Source: Dipteronia dyeriana
Taxonomy: Eukaryota > Streptophyta > Magnoliopsida > Sapindales > Sapindaceae
Direction of reading: 5' to 3'
DNA: 64,000 nt
NCBI GenBank assembly: GCA_032871835.1
Contig: CM065301.1
Coordinates: 15,331,291 to 15,395,290 of the forward strand
In this document: positions 23,215 to 32,624 of the stretch, one piece after another
Layout of the letters: each line of letters opens with the position of its first letter
Position numbering within the stretch: position 1 is the stretch's first letter
Translations under genes and position numbers: made by a program
Notes under the pieces: generated by a model
What the model was told of the DNA's origin: nothing
Databases searched by the model: none
Seen by the model: only the letters and a program-made list of their open reading frames with translations

Positions 23215-23760
23215 ATTTAATTTAGAACTTCAGGTTTTAAATAAGTTGAAGGTTTTAGAACTTCAGGTTCTAAATAATTTTCAAGGTTTAGAACTTCAAG
23301 TTTTAAATAATTTTAAGGATTTAGAACTTCAGGTTTTGAATAATTTGTAAGATTTAAAACTTTATGTTCTAAAAAATTTCAAGGATTTAGAACTTCAGAT
23401 TCTAAATATTTTTTAAGATTTAGAACTTCAGGTTCTAAATAATTTCAAGGATATAGAACTTCAGGTTCTAAATAATTTTTAAGATTTATAACTTCATGTT
23501 CAAGATTTTAAATTGAAATCCGGAACTTCGAGTACTAATTAATTAAATTAGAATATAGAACTTCGGGTTCTGATCGATTAACTTGGAATCTAGAACTTCC
23601 GGTTCTGATTGATTAAATTGAAATACAAAACTTCAAGTTTTGATTCAATTGATTTTCAAAACATTGGATCAATAACTATGCTTACAGAACTTTGGGTTTT
23701 GATTAAAATTAGGATCCATATGTATCTAGAACTTTAGGTTATTTTTTTGATAAAATTGAA
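23215..23760. repeat. 33-bp minisatellite with AGAACTTCAGGTTCT palindrome, left block
   Basis: About 15 units of roughly 33 bp containing AGAACTTCAGGTTCTAAAT followed by an A/T-rich spacer; unit regularity decays rightwards. The core is an imperfect palindrome. It continues at 24560-24800 on the other side of a LINE fragment. Confidence 0.85.
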
Positions 23761-23769
23761 CTGATCTAG

Positions 23770-24540
23770 AGGAAAAAAGCATCACAAGCGATTATATACT
23801 GAAAAACCCCGAGGCAATATCCATCTATATTATAAAAAGAATAAAATGAAATTTAATAAAAACAAGAAAAGCATAAAAACTTAGGGAAATAATCCCAACA
23901 AAAACCTTGGCATGCACGCTAAAAAAGACAAAAGCAGAAAACATCAAGAACTACGAAAAAACTCTCGACCCAAACAATCATTACCAACTAATAAAATATA
24001 GAAAGACGGGATGTTTGTCCACCACTAATCGACCTCCAACCCCAAATCATACTTAGAAAGAGCGTCTGCAGTCTGATTCCCCTCCCTAAAGATATGAGAA
24101 ATCTGAAACTTCATTTTCGATATCTGATAGATACAACGCTGTCAAGCTTGCAGAATCCGTCAAGGAACTTGCTCGGATCGAGAGGAGAGCAACTGAACCA
24201 CATAAGAAGAATCACTCTTAAGTCAGATTCAATGCCACCCATTCTGTCAAGCAAAATTAATGGATATCGAAGCTGCAAAAAATTATGCCTCAAACACAAA
24301 CATCTAACCAAGAGGAAAAGCAAAACAACCATTCATAAAAGCATTACAATTACGGAAGACACCCCCACAACCCCAGCACCTGGAGAACTCATGGTGACAC
24401 CATCAGTATTAACTTTGGTCCAACCAGGAGTCGGAGGAGACCAAATCACACTTCTGATAACCGGGGCCTAACCGAAAGACCATAGAAAGCAAACCGAAGA
24501 AGAATCAAAAGACCATCTACACAATTACGCATACACAATT
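23770..24540 (-). pseudogene. LINE-type RNase H (RVT_3) 3' fragment
   Basis: Minus-strand translation gives a discontinuous but recognisable RVT_3 RNase H of plant LINEs: WTKVNTDGVTMSSPGAG around 24425-24375, SDSSYVVQLLSSRSEQVP around 24225-24170, and a tail with the EGNQTADAL-type region near 24085-24050 (read as GGESDCRR in a shifted frame). It sits between the two blocks of the copia minisatellite, so it probably inserted into it. No RT or endonuclease domain; 5'-truncated as usual for LINE copies. A flanking duplication was not established. Confidence 0.65.
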
Positions 24541-24559
24541 ATAAAGAATCAAAAGATCA

Positions 24560-24800
24560 TCGAGAACTTTAAGTTATGATTGAATATGAATATAACCTTC
24601 AGGTTCTAATGGAATTCGAATCAAGAACTTTTGGTTCTATTTTTTTTAATCAAGAACTTACAGTTCTGTTTTTTTCTTTGAATCAAGAACTTCCACTTGT
24701 AATTGTTTTTTTCTAATCAAGAACTCATGGTTCTGATTTTCCTAATCACGAATTTCTGGTTCTTTTCATTATTATTCAAGAACTTCTGGTTCTGATTTTC
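24560..24800. repeat. Palindromic minisatellite, right block
   Basis: Units such as AATCAAGAACTTCTGGTTCT and AATCAAGAACTTACAGTTCT, the same palindromic core as 23215-23760 with longer, T-rich spacers. Confidence 0.8.
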
Positions 24801-24971
24801 AAATGCAATCTTCTTATTACAAACCTTTATTAATAATAATAAGAAATGAAGAAGAAGAGATCAAAAAATGAAAGAAACGTGTTATAAATGGGCATGGTTG
24901 TCATGATATTGTCCGTTTTGGTACTATTGGGGCACACGGGTTTAAAACGAGTCATACTAGGAGGGGGTGCA

Positions 24972-24992
24972 CCCCCCCCCCCCCCCCCCCCC
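24972..24992. repeat. Poly-C tract of 21 bases
   Basis: Homopolymer preceded by GAGGGGGTGCA, close to the 5' LTR of the gag-less copia element. Confidence 0.95.
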
Positions 24993-25084
24993 ATTTAAAC
25001 CGCTCAGCAGATTGTGTGGTAGCGATGTGGGATCTTCAGGATCACAACACATCACCCCACCCCATCGCAATCGTGTTGATAATG

Positions 25085-25360
25085 TGTTATAAATCAATGC
25101 ATAAAAACATATAAAGTAATACTAACCGAAAAGAGAAAGAATGAGAACAAAACAATTATATTTGATTATTTCTCAGTATATATTGAATGCTTACACATTA
25201 AGTTGGCCTATATATAGGCATATAGAGAATTGAATCTACAATAAAATAGGAAATAAGATCAATAGAGGTCATTGCTCTATATTGAAAATTAAGGGAATGA
25301 GATCAAGATAATTAATTGCGAATTATTCTCTAAGTGGTGAAAGTCATTTATTTCACAACA
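25085..25360 (-). mobile_element. 5' LTR of the gag-less copia element
   Basis: Begins TGTTATAAATC and ends TTTCACAACA on the + strand, a good TGTT...AACA pair, and pairs with 19230-19498. The sequence beside its inner edge reads, on the minus strand, CATTATCAACACGATTGC, the likely primer-binding region; it is not the initiator-Met consensus and I do not assign a tRNA. Confidence 0.85.
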
Positions 25361-26125
25361 TATATATAGTTTTCTCACATCCTTTTGCAGGACTTGTTTT
25401 TTCTTTTTATTTCACGGTAAAACCATCTTTATTAGATGTGATTTTTTTTCTATAATCGATTGGATTAATGGTGATAGATTGTGAGTGTGATATTAATCGT
25501 CTGATGATTTTTTTTAGCAATTAAGTTAGAGTTTTGGTGTGGTTTTGTTTTGTCGAAGATTATGTTCTCTTGGTTGCGCTTCTTGATGCGATCTCGTTGT
25601 TTTTTTATAAATAACATTAAACTAACTTTAGAAGATTCAAAATAAAGTCTACAAAAGAATTGATACAAATTATAGTATACCTGAAGATCTGAAAGAAAAT
25701 AAATTGAGAGAAAAAAAAAGTAGAAAACATGGATCTATAATTTGAGAAGAAAAATAAAAAAAAAACACGTAAAACAATAAAATCAATAAATATTAAACAT
25801 GGTAAACTTGAAATCGAGATCTGAAAAAAAAATATAAGTAAAAATAGTAGTAAATCAATAAATACTAAACATGGAAAATGTGAGATCGATATCTGAAAGA
25901 AAATATAAACAAAAATAGTAAACATTCAGTGACTTAAAATAATTTATGCCATTAAGGTTTTGAAATAAGGAAATTGGGGTTTTATTAGTTTTACATTGTA
26001 CACATTTTATTAAAAAATTGAATTGTATGTATCTTTAAGTAATTTGATAAAGGAAAAAAGAATACTAAATAATTTAAAAAGTGGGGTATAAATAGTCATG
26101 TAATGGGTGAGTCAATATCACCACC

Positions 26126-26898
26126 ATTATTTTAAATCATTGAATGTTTACTATTTTTTTTATATATTCTTTTAGATCTCGATCACACGTTTAACATGTT
26201 TAGTATTTATTGATTTATTACTATTTTTGTTTATATTTTCTTTCAGATCTCGATCTCAAGTTTACCATGTTTAATATTTAATGATTTTATTGTTTCACAT
26301 GTTTTTTTATTTTTTCTTCTCGAATTCCAGATCCATGTTTTCTACTTATTTTTTCTCTCAGTTTATTTTTTTTCAGATATTCTAGGTATATTAAAATTTG
26401 TATAAATTCTTTTGTAGACTTTATTCTGAATCTTCTAAAGCTAGTTTAATTTTATTTACAAAAAAAACAACTACGAAATCACATCAAAAATCGCAACTAA
26501 GAAAACCTAATCTCTGACAAAATGAAACAATACTAAAACTCTAACTTAATCGTTAAAAAAATCATCAGACGATTAATATCATATTCACAATCTAGCCCAT
26601 CAATCCAATCGACTACAGAAAAAAAAATCGCATATAATAAAGATGGTTTTACCATGAAATAAAAAAAAACAAGAAAAAGATTAGAGATGAATTTTTTTTA
26701 AAAAAAATAAAAAAAATATATATATATATATATGGGGTGTAAGAGTTTGAAAAATAAGTAAAAAGGTAGTCCTGGAAATAAATCAAAAAATTAATAAAAA
26801 CTATATAATTTTAAATAATTAAAGAAAAAATTTAAAAAGTGGAGGCATAAATAGTTTAGTAGTTTAAAAAATCTTTAATTTGTAAATAAACACCACTT
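26126..26898. mobile_element. TIR element copy 2, truncated, inverted relative to copy 1
   Basis: From TTTTAAATCATTGAATGTTTAC to the end AAACACCACTT at 26898. It mirrors 25365-25960 of copy 1, so the two copies form a head-to-head palindrome with arms of roughly 600 bp. Its left TIR and first 200-odd bases are missing, and its right TIR is altered after TTTAGTAG. Confidence 0.7.
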
Positions 26899-27403
26899 AA
26901 TACCAAAAATACCTTTTCTTTAATTATACTGTATTGTATCTTTATAATTACACGCCACCTATAACTTTAATTATTAAGTCATTTAATCAACTGTATTGTT
27001 ATTTCAAAAACACAAAATGTTATCTTTAAATCTCGTACTATTCTTTCTCTTCCATACTTCTTTTCTCTTTTTGGTTTTTTCAAAATCAAACTCCATTTTT
27101 CGTTAAAAATCCATTTTAAGAATTTTTTTTATTGGAGAATCACTTTCTATTTGAGAGAATTGTATCATGTCTCAATTGATGTGGAAGTATATTTGTGTTA
27201 AATGATATTTCAAAATTATATATATAGGTGTTCCACGAAATTGAAGAATATCAAAAAAAAAAAAAAACAAGAAAGAATATATAATATTGATAAATAAATT
27301 AGTCTAGTGCGTGTTTGAAAGAAATAAAAAATATATAGATAATATAGTTAATTTAAAAGTATGTTTATAAACATAATGATTTTGTTATTCTAATAAAAAT
27401 TAA
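26899..27403. other. AT-rich spacer, no gene seen
   Basis: Between TIR element copies 2 and 3; nothing recognised. Confidence 0.5.
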
Positions 27404-28328
27404 GAGTGGTGCTATTGATATCCCCACTGCTGAACTATTAACACCCCATTTTTAAAATTATTTTGTATTCATTTTTTTTCTTTATCAAATTACTTAAATA
27501 GACGTACAATTTTTATTAAAAAGAATAATGTACAAAATAACCACCCCCCCCCCCCCCCCCCCCCGTTCCTTATTTTAAAACACTAATAACATATATTATT
27601 TAAAATCATTGAATGTTTACTATGTTTGTTTATATTTTTTTCTAGATCTCAATCTCATATTTTCCATGTTTAGTATCACTTTCCTTATTTCAAAACCCTA
27701 AGAACATAGATTATTTTAAATCATTGAGTGTTTACTATTTTTGTTTTTTTTTTTCAGATCTCAATCTCATATTTTTCATGTTTAGTATTTTTTATTTTAT
27801 TATCCCACATGTTTGTTTTGTTTTTCTTTTCAAATTTTAGATCAATGTTTGTTATTTTTTTCTCTCGGTTTATTTTATTTTAGAGTTTGTATGCATTCAA
27901 TGATCTGTATTCACATCAAGAATTGCAACCAGAAAAACCTAATCTCTAACGAAACGAAACCACACTGAAATCCTAATTCAATTGCTAAAAAAAACCATGA
28001 AACGATCAATATCACACTCACAATCTACCACCAACAATTCAATCGATTACAGAAAAAAAAACCCTCGTCTAATAAGGATGGTTTCACCGTGATAATAAGA
28101 AGAAAAAACAAATATGGATGTGAGAAAGCTGTATATAAATATTAGAAAAGTGTAAAAAAAAAATTTGGAAAAGATATGTGGTGTATTAAGTTTGAAAATA
28201 TGTAAAGGGGTAATACAGGAAATAAATTAAAAAATTTAATAAACCATTTAATTTTATATAGTTAAATTAAAATTTTAGAAGTTGGGGCATAAATAGTTCA
28301 GTAGCGGGGGGTGTCAATAGCACCACTT
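27404..28328. mobile_element. TIR element copy 3, complete, 925 bp
   Basis: Both ends preserved: GAGTGGTGCTATTGATATCC at left and, inverted, AAGTGGTGCTATTGACACCC at right. Possible 9-bp duplications AAAAATTAA and AAAAAATAA flank it (one mismatch, low complexity). The body shares GATCTCAATCTCATATTTTC-type phrases and a mirrored CTGTAATCGATTGAATTG region with copies 1 and 2. A 21-base poly-C run at 27544-27564 lies inside. No open frame. Confidence 0.75.
27544..27564. repeat. Poly-C tract of 21 bases
   Basis: Homopolymer inside TIR element copy 3; the corresponding part of copy 1 has no such run, so it expanded after the copies separated. Confidence 0.95.
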
Positions 28329-28729
28329 AAAAAATAATTTAAACTTTACTTTTTCACAACCAAATTTGTCTTATGATTTTGATTCATTTTCAAAAATTAG
28401 CAATCAATTTGAATTTCCTGAAAAGAGATTGAAAATATATTTAAAAGCAAATGTAGGGTTTATTAAAATGGAAAGAGTTTTCATGATATATGTTAATATC
28501 AAACTATTAATATGAAAAAAATACAAAATATTAAAATAGGAAACTAATTAATAACTATTGGCGGGTTTAAAACATACTAATTTGAGGTGTATATACAATT
28601 TTTGAGGGATGCAAATATCATCACTCTAAATTCAAACCCGAAACAGGTTTGGGGTTGAAGGGAAAAAAGAAACCAATTTTAAAAACTAATATAATAAATA
28701 TTTTTTGATAATGCAGTAAATTTAAATAT
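28329..28729. other. Spacer with repeat edges, no gene seen
   Basis: AT-rich DNA. AATATCATCACTCT near 28613-28626 resembles the inverted TIR of the neighbouring family, and the following AACCCGAAACAGGTTTGGGG may belong to an older element now interrupted by the 28730 insertion. Confidence 0.4.
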
Positions 28730-30158
28730 AGGGATATTATGATTTTAATCTCTCTATTTTGCGTTTATCTGGGTTTAATCCACTAGTTTTTGAAATTACT
28801 AAGTTTAGTCCCGTTAGAAATTCCGTAAAAAGGACACATAATGCCTTGTCAGAGGGTACAATGATCGATACACCCTTAATGAAGGTTTCTGATAAAGGAC
28901 AGTATGGTAATTTTATATTTAATTAAATAAAAATAAAAAATAAAAACATATTATTTGTTCATTAATTAGATTTAATTAAAATACAATATAGATAATAATT
29001 ATTATTAAATAATGTATTAAAATAATTAATACATAATTTGTTTAGGGTTCAGGGTTTCACACCACCCCCAAACCCAGAAATTAAACCCAAAACCCCATCA
29101 CAAACTCAAGATCAACCCTAACTTTTTTTTTGTTTATCCAACAAAAACAAACGCATCCATCTCCTTCACCACCACCATCAATTATCATCATCATCACTTC
29201 TTTCTCTTTCAAACCACAAAAAACTCAACAACAATTTTTTTTTTTAAAAAAAAGGAATTTGAGTAACTGTAGATTTCTACCCATAATTATTATTTTCTTT
29301 GTTTTTTATTTTTATTTTTCATTAAATACCTTCAAAAATCACAACCATCAAATACCATCCAAGTATCCAACCATCATCAATTAAAAAAAATTGATGGAGA
29401 TGACCTTTTGTTGACCCGAGTGCCAAGTCCGCCGACGTGAGTCATCCATCACCGTCGAGCTAGAAAGATTCATCAGTTTCCAAACACCAAACCCTAGCCA
29501 TTAACATCGTCGATCTGTTCATCGGAAACCGCGAACGAACCCCTTTTAAACTCCATCTCACATAGTCGATTCTTGATGAATCGCAAAAAAAAAAAACTTA
29601 TTTTGGTGGATCTGATAAAGATGAGGTTGGGTGATGATTGTGATTTTGTATTGTGTTGGATTTATTTGTGAATGAAAGAAGATGGAGAGAGAGAGAGACA
29701 GAGAGAAAGAGATTAAAGTTAGGGTTTGTTTTATTAATTTTTTAAGTTGTTTTTAATTTAATTTAATTTAATTTATTAATTAAAATGTATTTAATATATA
29801 TCATATTATTTTATTTTAATTTTTTAATTTCCGTTTTTAAAGTTTAATTAAAAAATGTTTTTGTTTTTAAATTATTGTATTATTAATTAGTTTAATATAT
29901 TTTTAAATTTTTAAAATTTTTACATTATTAAACACCATTTTTACTCTTGCTTATGAAAAGCTTCTAGAAGCTTTCGTCACATTTCTCATAATGCCCTTGT
30001 TGACCTAACGGAAGTCAACAAAATTCTAACGGAATTGGATAGTAGGGACTGAAATATGTATTGTCATAGAACTAGCGGATTAAACTTAGTAATTCCAAAA
30101 ACTAGAAGACCAAACCTAAATAAACGTAAAATAGAGCGACTAAAATCATAATATCCCT
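28730..30158. mobile_element. Long-TIR Mutator-like non-autonomous element, 1.43 kb
   Basis: Left AGGGATATTATGATTTTAAT and right, inverted, AGGGATATTATGATTTTAGT; the inverted match goes on for about 85 bp with scattered differences, through GAAATTACTAAGTTTAGTCC at left. Inside are a leader-like block (29040-29750) with an AGGGTTTGG-type word, a GAGAGAGA run and CATCATCATCACTTC, resembling a plant 5'UTR on the minus strand, but no convincing exon. The 84-codon frame at 29130-29384 is low complexity. Target duplication not resolved. Confidence 0.75.
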
Positions 30159-30175
30159 AAAAAAAAAAAAACAAA

Positions 30176-30490
30176 TTCAACTCGCTAACCTGCTTGTATT
30201 TTTTTATTGTTAATTAATTTTAATCATTTTCTAAAAAACAGTTTGTGGGTTCATGGGTTTTATCAAAATCCGCGGGAGAAACCCAACCTGTGAACCCATA
30301 TAAGTTCGCAGGTTTGCGAGATGGGTATAAGTGATGCTAAAATTTGCGAGTGGAAACCTAAATTTGAGTCTGCTTAATTTTACGAGTTTGCGGTCGAGTT
30401 TGGGTGTCAAAAGTTTTTACAGGTTCAGGTTTGGATTTAGCAAAACCCACTTCGGCCCGATCCGTTGTCATTCATAATAATTAGGGTCCT
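30176..30490. repeat. Degraded GGGTTT-rich element remains
   Basis: Words such as GTTTGTGGGTTCATGGGTTTT, CCGCGGGAGAAACCCAACC and CACTTCGGCCCGATCCGTTG resemble the bodies of hAT-type elements in this window. With 28630-28729 it may be one older element split by the 28730 insertion. Ends not defined. Confidence 0.4.
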
Positions 30491-30694
30491 CATTACTGTC
30501 TTTAGACATGCGTATGGGTCAGGGACGAAACCAAAAATTATTTTTTTTTGCTGGAATGTGGGCAATTTCATACAGATAAAAAAATATACCATATAATAAA
30601 AAAATCTTTTTGATGGTGAATTTTGACGGTATGAGAGAATTTTTATTAATTAAAATAAATAAGTATACCGAGTCAGGGGATATAATAAGTCTTA

Positions 30695-30775
30695 GTGCTT
30701 GTTTGGTTGGGCTTTTGAAAAACATCTACTAGTAAAAAATCTACTTGCATTAGATCTATTAGAAATAGAGTTATT

Positions 30776-30828
<53 letters not shown>

Positions 30829-31035
30829 GTTTGGTTGGTAGACTTTTTTTTTTTTTTAAATCTACTTGGAGAAGCACTTCCCTATGAGATTTTGTCTAGT
30901 AGAGGTTTAAACTCTACTAGCATCTATTCAAGTTAAAATAAACAATCTCAAAAGCCCAACCAAACAACTCTAAAAAAACTCCGATAGACGTTTGTAGACC
31001 TTTTGAAGCAGTAGAAAGCTCAACCAAATGAGCAC
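30695..31035. mobile_element. Tourist-like (PIF/Harbinger) MITE, copy 1, 341 bp
   Basis: Ends GTGCTTGTTTGGTTGGGCTT and, inverted, GTGCTCATTTGGTTGAGCTT, flanked by TTA on both sides (30692-30694, 31036-31038), the 3-bp target duplication of PIF/Harbinger. Its sequence matches 44707-45009 nearly throughout. An (AT)n run at 30779-30825 accounts for most of the length difference. Confidence 0.85.
30779..30825. repeat. (AT)n microsatellite
   Basis: About 47 bp of pure AT inside Tourist-like MITE copy 1; copy 2 has only a few units at this place. Confidence 0.95.
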
Positions 31036-31703
31036 TTACCCTCAAATACATATTCTAACAAATAAAAAACACAAGAAAATAAAAAGAAAATAGACATGCA
31101 ATGTAAATACAATAAGATCTTACTTAAATTTTGACTTCCGAGGCTTCAAAGAAGCAAACACATCTCTTACCGAATCCGAATCTCAGTTGTATCAACAAGT
31201 TCTCTTTCAATATAAACAACCATACTATTCTCAAGAAACTCGTCATCCATCTTGTTGCGCAAAGACGTTTTGACAAGTTTCATAGTCGAAACTAGAACTT
31301 AAATTTACAAATAATTTTACAACATAAACTTAAAAATAAAAATAAAACTTAAAGTTTTCTCCTGCAGACAAAATTGAAACTCATAAAAGCTATATATCTT
31401 CACAAATCAAAAAGCTATGAAAAATCATAAAATTGAAATTTTTGGAGACTTGGAGATTAATTTATATGGTACACTCTACTGCTTTTGGTTTGTTGTTAAA
31501 AGGGTTAAAATTTTCCAATTTGATTTTTGAGTTAGTAAAGGGTTAAAATTTCTCAATTTAATATTTCCTTTAGTTAAAGAAATACAATAGGGTTTAATGA
31601 GTTTGATGTATGTTTTTAAGTTATTTGGTTGTTATTAAGACAAAGAAAAATATGGTAAGTTAAGTCAGAATCGGAATTAGGCTAGGATATACATATAATT
31701 AAA

Positions 31704-31883
31704 GGATTTGGATCCTCTACTGATCTAATTTTTTTCCTGACTTTTTTAAAACACGTGATTGGTTGTTGATAAAGTGGTTGTGAAAATCAATCACATCTTA
31801 ATCACACATTCACTGCAATGCTTATGTGTCATGAGATTATATGAGGTCAGGAAAAAAATCAGATTAGTAGAGGGTCCAAATTC
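31704..31883. mobile_element. 180-bp Mutator-type MITE with 9-bp target duplication
   Basis: Terminal inverted repeats of about 37 bp: left GGATTTGGATCCTCTACTGA on to CCTGAC; right, inverted, GAATTTGGACCCTCTACTAA on to CCTGAC. Perfect 9-bp flanking duplication ATAATTAAA (31695-31703 and 31884-31892), the hallmark of Mutator-like elements. No coding capacity. Confidence 0.88.
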
Positions 31884-31892
31884 ATAATTAAA

Positions 31893-32624
31893 TGGAGTGT
31901 ATTTAGAACTATTGAAAAAACTTAATTTTGTTTTTCAAAAAGGTATGGGTGAAATTGGAAATATTTATTTTTGAGGACCAATATACTAATATACAATATT
32001 TAGGGGGGAATAAAATATTTAAAATATTAAATATTAAAGAGCAAATTACAATCAACCTTTATGTGGTATGCTCCTTGGCAACATAAAACAACTTTATTAT
32101 TAACGGATTACAACCTCCCACTTATTAGTCAAAATCAATCAAACTTTATTTTTAAATTTTGATTATAAGTAGATTTCATTGAGCTTATCATAAAAAAAAC
32201 ACATATCAAAATTTAATAAAATAATAAAACCCTTCACTTATAATAAGGGATCATTTCAAAGAAAACCACTCATATGTATTTATATACAATTCCCTCTTCC
32301 TCCCTCTTCCTCCCTCTCTTTCGGGCAATGCTTGGCTTTTATAGTGTTCATAATGAGCCAAAATAATCTCACCTGCGGCGATGACTCAAGACATTATCAA
32401 AACGAATTAGCATAGTTTACTATTAACATTGGAACAAAAAAAAACATAACTGAAGTTACAAAAAAAAAAAATAGCAAACCCCATTATAGAATCCTCAAAA
32501 ATGAAAAAATCTTATTTTCCATGCCACTACAACATATAATTAATTATACATTTTTTTAAAATTAATTGGTTGCTGTTTTTTTTTATGCAACATCTTATAG
32601 CAAGATTAAAAATTTAAAATCAAA
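31893..32624. other. AT-rich spacer, no gene seen
   Basis: Contains a CCCTCTTCCTCCCTCTTCC run near 32291. TAGATTTCATTGAGCTTATC near 32170 resembles part of the foldback element at 63649-64000. No gene. Confidence 0.45.

Larger units (their letters stand above)
19230..25360 (-). mobile_element. Complete but decayed Ty1/copia element lacking gag
   Basis: Bounded by LTRs of about 270 bp (19230-19498 and 25085-25360) and 5-bp repeats TATAT on both sides (19225-19229, 25361-25365). Order on the minus strand is 5' LTR, repeat-filled leader, protease, pre-integrase, a decayed region, RT with a YVDD box (20250-20239), RNase H tail, polypurine tract, 3' LTR. The place where gag should be holds palindromic minisatellite and a LINE fragment. 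All frames are broken. It inserted into TIR-element copy 1. Confidence 0.85.
19034..26125. mobile_element. Mutator-like TIR element, copy 1, split by a copia insertion
   Basis: Left end GAGTGGTGTTATTAGAACCCCC at 19034; right end, inverted, GGTGGTGATATTGACTCACCC at 26125. Removing the copia element (19230-25360) and one target copy leaves about 960 bp. Its body matches copy 3 (27404-28328) in inverted orientation and copy 2 (26126-26898). No transposase is encoded, so it is non-autonomous. Superfamily is inferred from the long related TIRs and the possible 9-bp duplication at copy 3. Confidence 0.7.
30520..31310 (-). pseudogene. hAT transposase C-terminal relic with element terminus
   Basis: Minus-strand frame 31290-31167 reads VSTMKLVKTSLRNKMDDEFL then ENSMVVYIERELVD, the conserved C-terminal dimerisation segment of hAT transposases of the TTF-type/ZMYM1-like group. 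After a frameshift near 31170 it continues VRDVFASLKPRKSKFK and stops near 31129. About 610 bp downstream, CAGGGACGAAACCAAAAATT at 30520 has the wording of the terminal inverted repeat of such elements. The rest of the transposase is missing or unrecognisable. A Tourist-like MITE (30695-31035) sits between the coding relic and the terminus. Not functional. Confidence 0.65.

Noticed and set aside
24094..24471. 125-codon plus-strand frame
   Set aside because: It is the reverse strand of a recognisable LINE RNase H fragment.
23215..24800. Regularly spaced palindromic repeats as a CRISPR-like array
   Set aside because: Spacers are short, AT-rich and similar to each other, units are degenerate, and this is plant DNA inside a retrotransposon.
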